64,000 nucleotides of DNA from JAWKUK01 sp964402175 (GTDB lineage Bacteria; Planctomycetota; UBA1135; GCA-002686595), in contig CAYOBN010000003.1 of assembly GCA_964402175.1 (NCBI GenBank), forward strand, positions 99,769-163,768. The letters run 5' to 3'. Both the position numbers and the translations under genes were made by a program. Below are positions 27,330-35,674 of this stretch, one piece after another. Position 1 is the first letter of the stretch; every line of letters starts with the position of its first letter. The notes under the pieces were generated by a model. That model was given only the letters and a program-made list of their open reading frames with translations. It was not told the DNA's origin and made no database searches.

Positions 27330-28004
27330 TCAGAACGAGAGTCGAACCGAGAGCCCGAGGGCGTCGTCGTCTTCGATCTTCGTGTACGCGCCAGCGACGC
27401 TCAGGTTGCCGAGGACGTGCACGCGCACGCCCGCGTCGAAGCCCGTCGCGCTGTTCTCGCTGTAGAAGCTGTCGTCCAAGTTGATCGCGATACCGCGGCC
27501 GAAGAGCTCGAGCCCGAGCGCGTCGCTGTCGAGCAGCATGAAGCGCCCGCCGATACGGACCTGGGTGCCGTTCGAGTCCTCGTCGAGGGTGTCGCTGTCG
27601 ATCTTGCTGAACAGCCACGCGACGTCGCCCGTCAGGTCGAAGCGGTCGCCGAGGCTGAAGTGGACACCGGCGCCGAGGCGCCAGATGTCCGTGTCGAGGT
27701 TCCCGAAGTCGACCGAGAAGTTCTCGTAGCCGAGGAACACGTTGACGAGGTGGAAGATGTCGAACGAGACCTCGCCGAAGTACGTGTCGGCGTCTTCCTC
27801 GAGGTTCTCGACGTCGAAGCGCGTGGCGCCGACCTCGAGGTAGCTGTAGCTGAACGTGTGCTCGTCGGAGCTGCGGACCGGCGCGGCGGCGGGCAGCGTC
27901 AGGGCCGCAGCCGGCTCGACAGCGAGCGTGACGGTGGCCGTCGACGCGGGCTCGGCAGGAGCCATCGCAAGGAGCGACGGCAGGAGGAGGGTGGAGTGGA
28001 ACAT
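27330..28004 (-). CDS. outer-membrane beta-barrel protein
   Basis: The 224-residue protein starts at ATG 28004 with a signal peptide (MFHSTLLLPSLLAMAPAEP). About 130 residues of alternating amphipathic strands follow (YSYLEVGATRFDV, VSFDIFHLVNVFLGYENFS, WRLGAGVHFSLGDRFDLTG, VRIGGRFMLL, VHVLGNLSVAGAYTKIE). The last residue is Phe (LSVRLSF), the classic BAM-recognised end. It resembles small OmpW/OmpA-like barrels, but a specific family is not clear. A longer in-frame upstream extension lacks a signal peptide and was rejected. Confidence 0.82.
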   Translation of the reverse strand: MFHSTLLLPSLLAMAPAEPASTATVTLAVEPAAALTLPAAAPVRSSDEHTFSYSYLEVGATRFDVENLEEDADTYFGEVSFDIFHLVNVFLGYENFSVDFGNLDTDIWRLGAGVHFSLGDRFDLTGDVAWLFSKIDSDTLDEDSNGTQVRIGGRFMLLDSDALGLELFGRGIAINLDDSFYSENSATGFDAGVRVHVLGNLSVAGAYTKIEDDDALGLSVRLSF

Positions 28005-28169
28005 GGAGTGAGAAGGAACGGATGGGCCCCCACAGCGCTCACCAGAGCGCCCGAGCGGACTCAGGGCACGGATCAGGGCTCTGGGAAGGGCTCTGGGTGC
28101 GGAAACGGTACCACGGCCGGCCCTTCGGGCCAGGGTTTCGGACGAGCGCACCGGTGGCCCCGTATCGGG

Positions 28170-28175
28170 TACTGT
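28170..28175 (+). promoter_or_regulatory. -10-like TACTGT, 7 nt before ATG 28183
   Basis: TACTGT is separated by 7 nt from the DUF1080 gene start; there is no Shine-Dalgarno between them. Confidence 0.45.
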
Positions 28176-28182
28176 CCGCACG

Positions 28183-29046
28183 ATGACACTGCCCCAACGC
28201 CCCAAGTCCGCTGCCCCCACCCGGAACCTCGTCCCGAGCTCGCTGGCTTTGGCGCTCGGCCTCCTCGCCTGTCAGGGTGATGCACCGCGGACGCAGGAGC
28301 CGCCGCCTGCGGAGCCGCCGGCGAATGTCGCGCCGACGGAGCCGCAGTGGGTGCCCCTCTTCAACGGCCGCGACCTCGCGGGATGGACGCCGAAGTTCAC
28401 CGGTCATCCGCTGGGCGTGAACCTGCACGACACGTTCCGAGTCCAGGACGGAGTCCTGAAGGTGGCCTACGACGGATGGCAGGCCTTCGGAGGCGAGTTC
28501 GGCCACCTCTACTACGAGCATCCGTTGAGCCAGTATCGGCTGCGCATCGAATACCGCTTCGTCGGCGAGCAGGTCCCGGGCGGACCCGGCTGGGCGTGGC
28601 GCAACTCGGGCGTCATGTTGCACGGGCAGGATCCGGCGACGCTCGCGCTCGATCAGGAGTTCCCGTGTTCGATCGAGGCGCAGATGCTCGGCGGCGACGG
28701 TACACAGCCGCGGACGACTGCGAACCTGTGCACTCCCGGCACCAACGTCGACATGGCGGGTGAGCTCGTCACGCGGCACTGCACGAACTCGACCTCCGAG
28801 ACGTACCACGGCGATCAGTGGTGCACGCTGGAGCTCGAGGTCAGGGGCTCGGACGTGATCCGCCACAGCATGGACGGCAAGGTGGTGCTCGAATACGCAC
28901 GACCGACGCTGGACGCCCGTGACCCGCACGCTGCCGCGCTGCTCGCGAGCGGCTCGCCCGAGGTCCTGTCGGGGGGCTACATCTCGATCCAAGCCGAGAG
29001 CCACCCGCTCGAAGTCCGCCGAATCGAAGCGCTGCCGCTCGAGTGA
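28183..29046 (+). CDS. 3-keto-disaccharide hydrolase (DUF1080) lipoprotein
   Basis: The 287-residue protein has a lipoprotein signal ending LALGLLACQG (Cys about residue 29), a proline-rich linker, then the PF06439 concanavalin-like domain: VPLFNGRDLAGWTPKF, FRVQDGVLKVAYDGW, RNSGVMLHG, PCSIEAQMLGG, DQWCTLELEVRG and GGYISIQAESHPLEVRRIE. The family is named for hydrolysis of 3-keto-disaccharides and is highly expanded in Planctomycetota and Verrucomicrobiota that use polysaccharides. It is followed 13 nt later by the exchanger gene. Confidence 0.92.
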   Translation: MTLPQRPKSAAPTRNLVPSSLALALGLLACQGDAPRTQEPPPAEPPANVAPTEPQWVPLFNGRDLAGWTPKFTGHPLGVNLHDTFRVQDGVLKVAYDGWQAFGGEFGHLYYEHPLSQYRLRIEYRFVGEQVPGGPGWAWRNSGVMLHGQDPATLALDQEFPCSIEAQMLGGDGTQPRTTANLCTPGTNVDMAGELVTRHCTNSTSETYHGDQWCTLELEVRGSDVIRHSMDGKVVLEYARPTLDARDPHAAALLASGSPEVLSGGYISIQAESHPLEVRRIEALPLE

Positions 29047-29059
29047 CCCCCAGGCCACC

Positions 29060-30046
29060 ATGCAGATCCTCATCCTCCTCGGCGCACTCGCCCTTGTCAC
29101 CGCTGGCGCCGAGGTCCTCGTGCGCAGCGCGTCGGTCATCGCGCTGCGCGCGGGTGTCTCAGCGCTCTTCGTGGGCTTGACGATCGTCGGTTTCGGCACG
29201 TCGTCGCCCGAGCTCTCGGCGAGCCTCGTCGCCACCCTCGGCGGCAACATGGGGGTCTCGCTCGGCAACGTCGTCGGATCGAACATCTTCAACGTCGCCG
29301 TGATCCTGGCGCTGACCGCGGTCATCCAGCCCATCCGCGTCGGCCTCTCCGCAGTGCGGCGCGACCTGACGGTGGCGTTGCTCGCCTCGACCGCACTGCT
29401 GGCCGTGCACTTCACGGACCAGACCCTGCCCCGCTGGCTCGGAGCACTCTTCATCCTCGGACTGGTCGCCTACCTCTTCGTTGCGTACCGCGCCGACCGC
29501 GCCGCACCGCGAGAGGAGAGCGACCTCGCAGAGCGTGAAGTGCGCTCGTCGCTCGCGATCACGGCCCAGGCGACGCGGCCGTGGTACGACGCGACGTGGG
29601 TGCACTTGGGCCTCGTGGGCGCAGGCCTCGCGCTGCTGGTCCTCGGCGCGCGCTGGTTCGTGGGCTCCGCGATCGCCCTCGCTCAGGGCTTCGGGGTGCC
29701 CGAAGACGTGATCGGACTGACGATCGTCTCGGCGGGCACCTCACTGCCCGAGCTCGTCACTTCGATCGTCGCCGCCCGGCGCGGCAACCCGGACATCGCC
29801 GTCGGCAACGTGATCGGCTCGAACATCTTCAACGTGCTCGGCATCGCGGGAGTCTGCGCTTGTGTCGCCCCCCAGTCGATGTCGAGCGAGATGCTGCGCA
29901 TCGACGTGCCGCTGATGCTCCTGGCGACGCTGGCGCTCTTCCCCATCCTCAGGAGCGGTGGGCGGGTCTCCCGCGGCGAAGGCTTCGCGCTGCTGACAGG
30001 CTACAGCGCGTACCTCGCCTACCTCCTGATCGCACGCACGGGCTGA
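29060..30046 (+). CDS. YrbG-type sodium/calcium exchanger
   Basis: The 328-residue inner-membrane protein has about ten helices and the two alpha repeats of the CaCA superfamily: GFGTSSPELSASL with GNVVGSNIFNV (about 50-90) and SAGTSLPELVTSI with GNVIGSNIFNVLG (about 225-265). A short charged loop (about 150-170) separates the halves. It should exchange Ca2+ for Na+ or H+. ATG 29060 is 13 nt after the DUF1080 stop, so both are likely on one transcript. The stop lies 12 bp from the convergent beta-helix gene stop. Confidence 0.93.
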   Translation: MQILILLGALALVTAGAEVLVRSASVIALRAGVSALFVGLTIVGFGTSSPELSASLVATLGGNMGVSLGNVVGSNIFNVAVILALTAVIQPIRVGLSAVRRDLTVALLASTALLAVHFTDQTLPRWLGALFILGLVAYLFVAYRADRAAPREESDLAEREVRSSLAITAQATRPWYDATWVHLGLVGAGLALLVLGARWFVGSAIALAQGFGVPEDVIGLTIVSAGTSLPELVTSIVAARRGNPDIAVGNVIGSNIFNVLGIAGVCACVAPQSMSSEMLRIDVPLMLLATLALFPILRSGGRVSRGEGFALLTGYSAYLAYLLIARTG

Positions 30047-30058
30047 GCGCCAGCCGTT

Positions 30059-32347
30059 TCAGGGACCGAGCACCCAGCGCAGCGCATCCGCGAACTGGAA
30101 CGTGACCTGGCCCTGCACCAGGTCACGGTGCGCAAAGCTCGCGACGAGCGTCGTGCCGGGAACGAGCGCCTGGCCGCCCGCGGGGATCTGTGCCCAAGCG
30201 ACCGTCCGCGCGGCCCCGCCCGACCCGTTGACGAGCTGCGCCGGGAAGCGCACGAGCGGCCCCTGCACACACAGGACCCCGGCGCCGACGGGGTTCGCGG
30301 CGCCGCCTCCGCCGAGCAGGAAGTACCCGAACACACCGGGGGGCGCCCCAGTCACCGTGAGCACGAGCGGACCGCCACTGAGCCCGGTCGCGCCGCTCGG
30401 GACGAGGCGAGCGACCGCGCCGGTGCCGTTCGGTAGCGCAGGACAGATCCGAGCGACCTCACCGCTGGCGCGCGGGCGCTCCAACGCGCCCAAGTCCTGG
30501 CGCGGCGCAAGGCCGATCCCCGAATCGCCGACGGTGGCCGTATCGACGAAGCGCTCCTGGCCCGAAGCATCGGTCAGGGCGTCGAAGCCGAGGATCGGTG
30601 CATCGCCCGCGTCGATGCACGGAGAGCTCGCGCCTGGGCGCATGTCGTCATCGAGGGTCCCGAGCAGCCCATCCGCGCCGAGCGGCGCGATGAGGCGCGG
30701 GCCCGCATAACGGCCACGCGCCTCGAAGCCCGTCCCTGCGGCAAAGCTCGCGAAGCCCGAGTAACCCTGTCCCACCCACTCGAAGTTCGGCGGACCGAGC
30801 GGACGCCACCACAGGTTGTTGTCGATGACGTTGTTCGTCGTCGGCGCGAAGTTGTAGAGCGCGTTCGGGTTCGCCCCGAGCACGAGGACATTGCCCGCGA
30901 TCCGTGAGCTGTCGGCGTAGTTGATCCAGAGCTCCGTATCGCCGCCGCCCGGTGCCGCAGCGTTCGCGTACAGCGTATTATGCAGGATCCGAGCACCGAC
31001 CACTCGACCGACGGTCGCATCGTACCCGCCGACGGCGATGCCGACCTTGCCATTCGCCACGACGATGTTGTCGCGCACGGTGACATCGAACGAGGTCCAA
31101 CCGGGGTTCTCGGCGCCGACTTCGATGCCCTGGTCACAGTACGCCACGACGTTGCGCTCGATCACGACGCGCGAGGCGCCGTCCGAGTAGATGCCGGCCG
31201 CATAACCGCCGAACTGCGTGTCGCGGGCGCGCACGACGCGGTTGCCGAACACACGGCCATCACGAGCGCCGAAGACAGGGTTGATGCTGGGCTCGCCGCC
31301 GATCAGGTCGATCCCGATGTAGTTCACGTCCTCGATCAGGTTCGCGCTCACCTCGAAGCGCTCGACGTTCCCGTTCAGTGTGATCGCTTCGCTGGGCGCA
31401 GGTTGGCAGTTGCGCACGGTATTGCCGCGTATCACGACGTCGGCGATCGACGCCGAGGTCGAGGTCCCGTACACCGTGACGGCCATCGAACTGTCGCCCG
31501 TGAAATCACGGAACACATTGTCGAGCACCTCGATCCTCTGCCCGCTGCCCGTCACCCGGACCCCCGAGCCGTCGCCAGCCGGCAGGTCGTTGCGGATGAA
31601 CGTCAGACCCGCCACACGGACGTACGAGAGCGAGTCGATGGTCACCATCCATGGGCCAGGGATCCCGCTGCCGTCGATCACGGGCGCGTCGCCCGGGAAA
31701 TTGCGCAGCTCGAGGAATCCTGCGCTGGCGCTCCCACCTCTCCGGAACGCGAGCACACTGGGCAGGAAAGCCGCGCGCTGCGGTGGTTCGTGCGGGGGCG
31801 CCACCGTACCGGCATCGAGGGCGTCCTCACTGCGTGTGCCGAGCTCCGTACCGAGCCGCTCCGCGACCCAGCCAAGTTCGTCGATCACTTCGGCGCGCAG
31901 CTGTTCGAGAGGTACGTCGTCGAGGATCAGCAGCGCAGTGATCCTACGCTCGTGATCGAGTACCGGCGCGACGCCCGATGGCTCACCCGGACCGCATGGC
32001 TCATCGAAGGCCGACACTGCCGCTCGGCGCGCGATCGCGAGCTTCACGAGCTCGCTCTGCTGCGGATCGAGCGGTACATGTCGCGCGCGTACCGTGAGGG
32101 CGATGACCCGGAGAGTGAGATCATTGCTCCCTGGGGCGACGACGCGTACGAACCCGTTCGAGCGCTCGGCCAGGAACGCCGCCGCCAACGCCAGCCGCGC
32201 GGTGTAGGTCACATGACTGCTGCAGCGCGCGAGCACCAGCACGTCGCGGATGCCGCGGGCCTCGGCCGCGAGTCGTCGGGTGAGCTCCGTGTTGGCTAGC
32301 GAGAGCGTCGCACGGTCCTCGACCTCTCGACCGAGTTCGGCGGCCAA
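30059..32347 (-). pseudogene. chimeric ORF: PelD-like GAF domain fused in frame to a truncated right-handed beta-helix secreted protein
   Basis: This is the open frame after an amber stop at 32402-32404. Residues 1 to about 200 are a soluble coiled-coil and GAF-like domain that continues, in the same frame, the PelD-like membrane part upstream of the stop. From about residue 205 (FRRGGSASAGFLELRNFPGD) the protein becomes a right-handed beta-helix (VIDGSG, ADVVIRGNTVRNCQ, RVVIERNVVAYCDQGIEV, SRIAGNVLVLGANPNALYNF). It ends with a C-terminal beta domain typical of planctomycetal secreted proteins. The helix lacks its own signal peptide and first coils. A cytoplasmic sensor domain joined to an extracellular fold makes no sense as one protein, so I read this as a recombination junction near 31730. 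Confidence 0.65.
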
Positions 32348-32401
32348 CTCGCGCCGGTCGGCGTCGGCGGCCGAGAGTCGCTGACTCAGGACGTAGCGGG
32401 T

Positions 32402-32749
32402 CTAGCCGAGGATGATCGCCGCGGCGGTGAACAATACGAGCTCGGCGAGCACATCGCGGTCCAAGAGCCCGAGGAGGGATTCGGAGCGCTTCGTGAGCCA
32501 GAGGCCCAGCGCGTGGAGCGTGCTCGCCGGCGCTGCGGTCGCGAGGCCGTTCAAAATGCCGTAGGCTGCGGCCACCGGTAGGACGAAGATCCAGTACGGG
32601 TGCGGATGTAAGTCTCCTGCGCCGAGCCACCTGCCGATCGACAGCGACTCGAAGCCGAGCGCAACGACGCACAGCGCGGCCATCAATCCGAGCCCGCGCC
32701 TCTGCTCGTGCCAGCGTCCTGTTGTTACTACCGAACGATCGACGCTCAT
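32402..32749 (-). pseudogene. PelD-like N-terminal membrane region, interrupted by in-frame amber codon
   Basis: ATG 32749 (ATGA overlap with the upstream stop) gives about 115 residues with four hydrophobic segments, including HPHPYWIFVLPVAAAYGI. This resembles the membrane part of PelD, the c-di-GMP receptor of Pel polysaccharide export. It ends at TAG 32402-32404, but the same frame continues (TRYVLSQRLSAADADRRE...) into the GAF-like domain. A single CAG to TAG change would explain it. No other pel gene is adjacent. The PelD assignment is moderate; the reading-frame continuity is seen directly. Confidence 0.6.
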
Positions 32750-33537
32750 CGCCTCAATGTGGCTCCCAGGGAGAGTGTCGTCTCGTCTGCTTCTACGCCG
32801 CGGCCTGCGGTCCTCCCCGTCTCTGCAGTGAGTGTGAACTCGAAGCCGCGCGCGGGGTGCCATCCGAGCCCGGCACCCAGACGGTAAACGGTGGCTTCGT
32901 CTTCGAGCGCCCGCCCGATGGTACCACCGAAGGAACAGGCGAGCGAGCGCTCGAGACGCCAGTCGCCGCGCAGATCCGGGTTCACCTCCGTGAGCTGATC
33001 CGCGATCGGCAACACCTGCGCAAGTCGCGCGCGCCCACCGAGTCGCTGCGTGATGATGGCAACGGACCCGAGCAACGCCAACGGAGACTCACCGGACGTG
33101 AGCAGCTCTGCGAACGGCGACACTTCGTCGCGCGGCAGCACGCGCGGGCTCGGCGCCATCGGTGTCATACCGCGGCTCCCGTATAGCAGCGTGCCCAGCG
33201 ATGCGATCGCCGAAGTCCGCGGCGCATCGACATCGCCACCGAAGGCAGCAGCGGCGTCCAGATCGAGCAGCTCGTAACGCGCGCCGAGGTCCAACCAAGT
33301 CCGCCGAGTCAACGGACCCGTCCAGTCCAGCTCGACGGACCGCCGCCGTCCACCTAGAGCGACGCCGGCGGCGACGTCGTTCATCGGCGTGTCGATCCGT
33401 ACCGCGACTTGCCACAAAGCGCTCCCCGGCTCGCGCCGACGACCCTCGGCCCCGGTATCGACGGAGACACCGCGAGCCTCTGTCGTCACCACCAGTGTGG
33501 CGACGAGTGCGATCAAGACGAACAAGGGGGGCAGCAC
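32746..33537 (-). CDS. hypothetical envelope protein with N-terminal membrane anchor, beta-rich
   Basis: The 263-residue frame starts at GTG 33537 with LPPLFVLIALVATLVV as signal or anchor. Alternating strands follow (WQVAVRIDTPMND, RTWLDLGARYELLDLD, VYRLGAGLGWHPARGFEFTLTAET, LSLGATLRR), as in an outer-membrane barrel. The frame remains open for at least 20 codons upstream of the GTG, so the true 5' end may have been lost or the start may be further upstream. The stop overlaps the PelD-like ATG. I do not recognise a family. Confidence 0.6.
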   Translation of the reverse strand: MLPPLFVLIALVATLVVTTEARGVSVDTGAEGRRREPGSALWQVAVRIDTPMNDVAAGVALGGRRRSVELDWTGPLTRRTWLDLGARYELLDLDAAAAFGGDVDAPRTSAIASLGTLLYGSRGMTPMAPSPRVLPRDEVSPFAELLTSGESPLALLGSVAIITQRLGGRARLAQVLPIADQLTEVNPDLRGDWRLERSLACSFGGTIGRALEDEATVYRLGAGLGWHPARGFEFTLTAETGRTAGRGVEADETTLSLGATLRR

Positions 33538-33684
33538 CCGCAGGAGAACTTGAACCCGCCCATTGTCGCGTTGCGCGCGCGCGATGCAGCTTGTTCTCGC
33601 GATGACACACGGTGTCGATGGCGCTGCGAGACAGTCGCAGCCCCCGCAATATGGGGCGCAGCTCCTTACTTTCAGGTCCGCACC

Positions 33685-34893
33685 TCAGCGCCCGAAGCTC
33701 GCGTCCCGTTCCAAGAGCAGCGCGCGCGCGAGCGCGCGGTAGTCGTCCAGGTCGTTGTGGAGCTGCGCGGAGATACGGAACCAGCGCTGGCCTGGCCGGG
33801 GGAAGTGCACGACAGGCACCTCGATGTGGTAGCGCTCGAAGAGCCGGATGTGCAGCGGATCGAGCGCCCCCTCGGGCGGCGGTCCCGGGGGTAACGGCAG
33901 TGTCACGAGCGCGCCGAGGAGCGCCTCGGGCGCCGGCGGAGTGAGCTGCAGCTCGTTGCACAGGAGCTCGCGCGCAGCGAGAGCGAGGGCTCGGTTGCGC
34001 TCCATGACGCCTGCGATGCCCTGCGGATGCTGCTCCGCGAGCCAGTCGAGCGCCGTAGGCAACACCAGGATCGGCGTCGGGTCGTAGGTCCCCGGCCAAT
34101 CGAACTCCGTCATGTAGCGCGAGCGCCCGTGGACCGGCGTGTTGTACCCGTGACTGATCGTCGTCGGGCGTACCTCGCTCTGCAGCTCGCGCCGTACGTG
34201 GAGGAACGCAGCCCCTTTCGGCGCGCAGAGCCACTTGTGACAGTTGCCCGTGTAGTAATCCGCGTCGAGCGCGGCGAGGTCCAGCGGCACCATCCCCGGC
34301 GCGTGGGCGCCGTCGACGAGGACGCGCACTCCGCGTTGACGGCAGAGCGCCACGATGCGCTCGATCGGCAGCACGAGGCCCGTGGGGCTCGTGATGTGAT
34401 CGATGAGCAGCAGCTTCGAGCGCGGCGTCAGAGCGCGCTCGATCGCTGCGACGGCTTCGTCGCCCGACACGATCGGAAAGGGCACGTCCGCCACGACCGG
34501 CACCGCGCCAGACGCTTCGCAGACGAAGCGCACGACGTTGTTGCAGGCGTTGTAGCCGTGGCTCGTGAAGAGGATCTCGTCCTTGGGCGCGAAGCGCAGC
34601 GAGCGCAGCACCGCGTTGACCGCGGTGGTGGCGTTAGGAACGAAGACGAGGTCCTCGGGCGCGGCCCTGAGGAACGCGCCGAGGCGCTCGCGCACCGCAT
34701 CGAGCTTCGTGTAGAGCTGGCGCTCGGGCGCGAGCCACTCGATGGGCCGCCGCTCGAGCTCGGTGCGGAGCTTCGTCTGCGCCTCCAGCACGGGCAGAGG
34801 CGCGCCACCGAAGGAGCCGTGGTTCAGGTACGTGACTTCGGGGTCGAGCAGCCAGGGGGCACGGGATCGCATGCACACAGGATGGCGCATGGA
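33685..34893 (-). CDS. aminotransferase class V (isopenicillin-N-epimerase-like PLP enzyme)
   Basis: The 402-residue PLP fold type I protein opens with LDPEVTYLNHGSFGGAPLPV, followed by FVPNATTAVNAVLRS, LLIDHITSPTGLVLP, VLVDGAHAPG and the Schiff-base Lys220 in GNCHKWLCAPKG. These signatures match the isopenicillin N epimerase/cysteine desulfurase-like subgroup; the real substrate is unknown. ATG 34893 has GAGG about 6 nt upstream and lies 10 nt after the endonuclease-fold gene stop; ATG 34875 is the alternative. A much longer open frame upstream is a shadow of the neighbouring gene. Confidence 0.9.
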   Translation of the reverse strand, partial: SMRHPVCMRSRAPWLLDPEVTYLNHGSFGGAPLPVLEAQTKLRTELERRPIEWLAPERQLYTKLDAVRERLGAFLRAAPEDLVFVPNATTAVNAVLRSLRFAPKDEILFTSHGYNACNNVVRFVCEASGAVPVVADVPFPIVSGDEAVAAIERALTPRSKLLLIDHITSPTGLVLPIERIVALCRQRGVRVLVDGAHAPGMVPLDLAALDADYYTGNCHKWLCAPKGAAFLHVRRELQSEVRPTTISHGYNTPVHGRSRYMTEFDWPGTYDPTPILVLPTALDWLAEQHPQGIAGVMERNRALALAARELLCNELQLTPPAPEALLGALVTLPLPPGPPPEGALDPLHIRLFERYHIEVPVVHFPRPGQRWFRISAQLHNDLDDYRALARALLLERDASFGR

Positions 34894-34903
34894 CGCCTCG
34901 GCG

Positions 34904-35674
34904 TCACGTCCACGCGAGGCGCGCGAGCAAAGGCACGTGGTCGCTGGCCCGGCAACGCTCGACCCACTCCGCGGCCATGGGGCGCAGTCCGCGGACGTAG
35001 ATCCGATCGAGGTGCATCCGCCGATCGAGCCCGAGCGCGCGCTCGAGCGGGAGGCTGCCGATGCTCCCGGTGCGCCCCCCGATCGCCGGCGGCTCGACTT
35101 CGACGAGGTCGAGCTTCGCCGCGAGGTCGCGCACCGTCTGCATACGGACCTCGCTCCAGGTGTTGAAATCACCCGCCACGATCATCGGCCCGTCATAGGA
35201 GCTGACCCGCTGCGCCAGGTCCGTGAGCTGGCCGTCCAGGAGCCGCCCCGTGGGATCGAAGTTCAGCCCGTGCACGTTCACGACCGTGAGCGAAACGCCG
35301 TCCAGCGTCGCAAAGCGGCTGATCAGCGCCGCTTTCGGCGTCAACACGAAGAGCTCCCGCCGGGGCGAGCGCAGGCGCAGGGCTTCGAGGGGATCCGCGC
35401 GGCCGATCGTCATCACGCCCTCAGCCGTTCCTGTGCCGACGGTGCGGTAGCTCTCGGCGTGGTGCCCGACGAAGCCGCGCGGCAGGAGCAGTTCGGGGCG
35501 CGCCTCTTGCAGCGCAAAGACATCGACCTCAGCGGACTGCGCGAGCGACACGAGCTCCTGCGTCAGCCGCGGATCCGCGCCCTTCTGCACGTTCCAACTG
35601 ACGACGACGAGCTCGCGGCGCGGGTCGAAGAGCCCGACGGGCCCGCGCTCCCCGACCATCTCGAGGCCGGTCAC
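34904..35674 (-). CDS. endonuclease/exonuclease/phosphatase family protein
   Basis: The 256-residue protein has the EEP fold: VVSWNVQKG, VDVFALQEARPE (metal Glu), VVNVHGLNF, MIVAGDFNTWSEV, LDRIYVRGL and terminal SDHVPLLARL. It has no signal peptide, so it is cytoplasmic or loosely exported. Relatives range from DNA-repair nucleases to lipid and sphingomyelin phosphodiesterases, so the substrate is open. ATG 35674 overlaps the topA stop (ATGA), which makes it a downstream member of the topA operon. Confidence 0.9.
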   Translation of the reverse strand: MTGLEMVGERGPVGLFDPRRELVVVSWNVQKGADPRLTQELVSLAQSAEVDVFALQEARPELLLPRGFVGHHAESYRTVGTGTAEGVMTIGRADPLEALRLRSPRRELFVLTPKAALISRFATLDGVSLTVVNVHGLNFDPTGRLLDGQLTDLAQRVSSYDGPMIVAGDFNTWSEVRMQTVRDLAAKLDLVEVEPPAIGGRTGSIGSLPLERALGLDRRMHLDRIYVRGLRPMAAEWVERCRASDHVPLLARLAWT

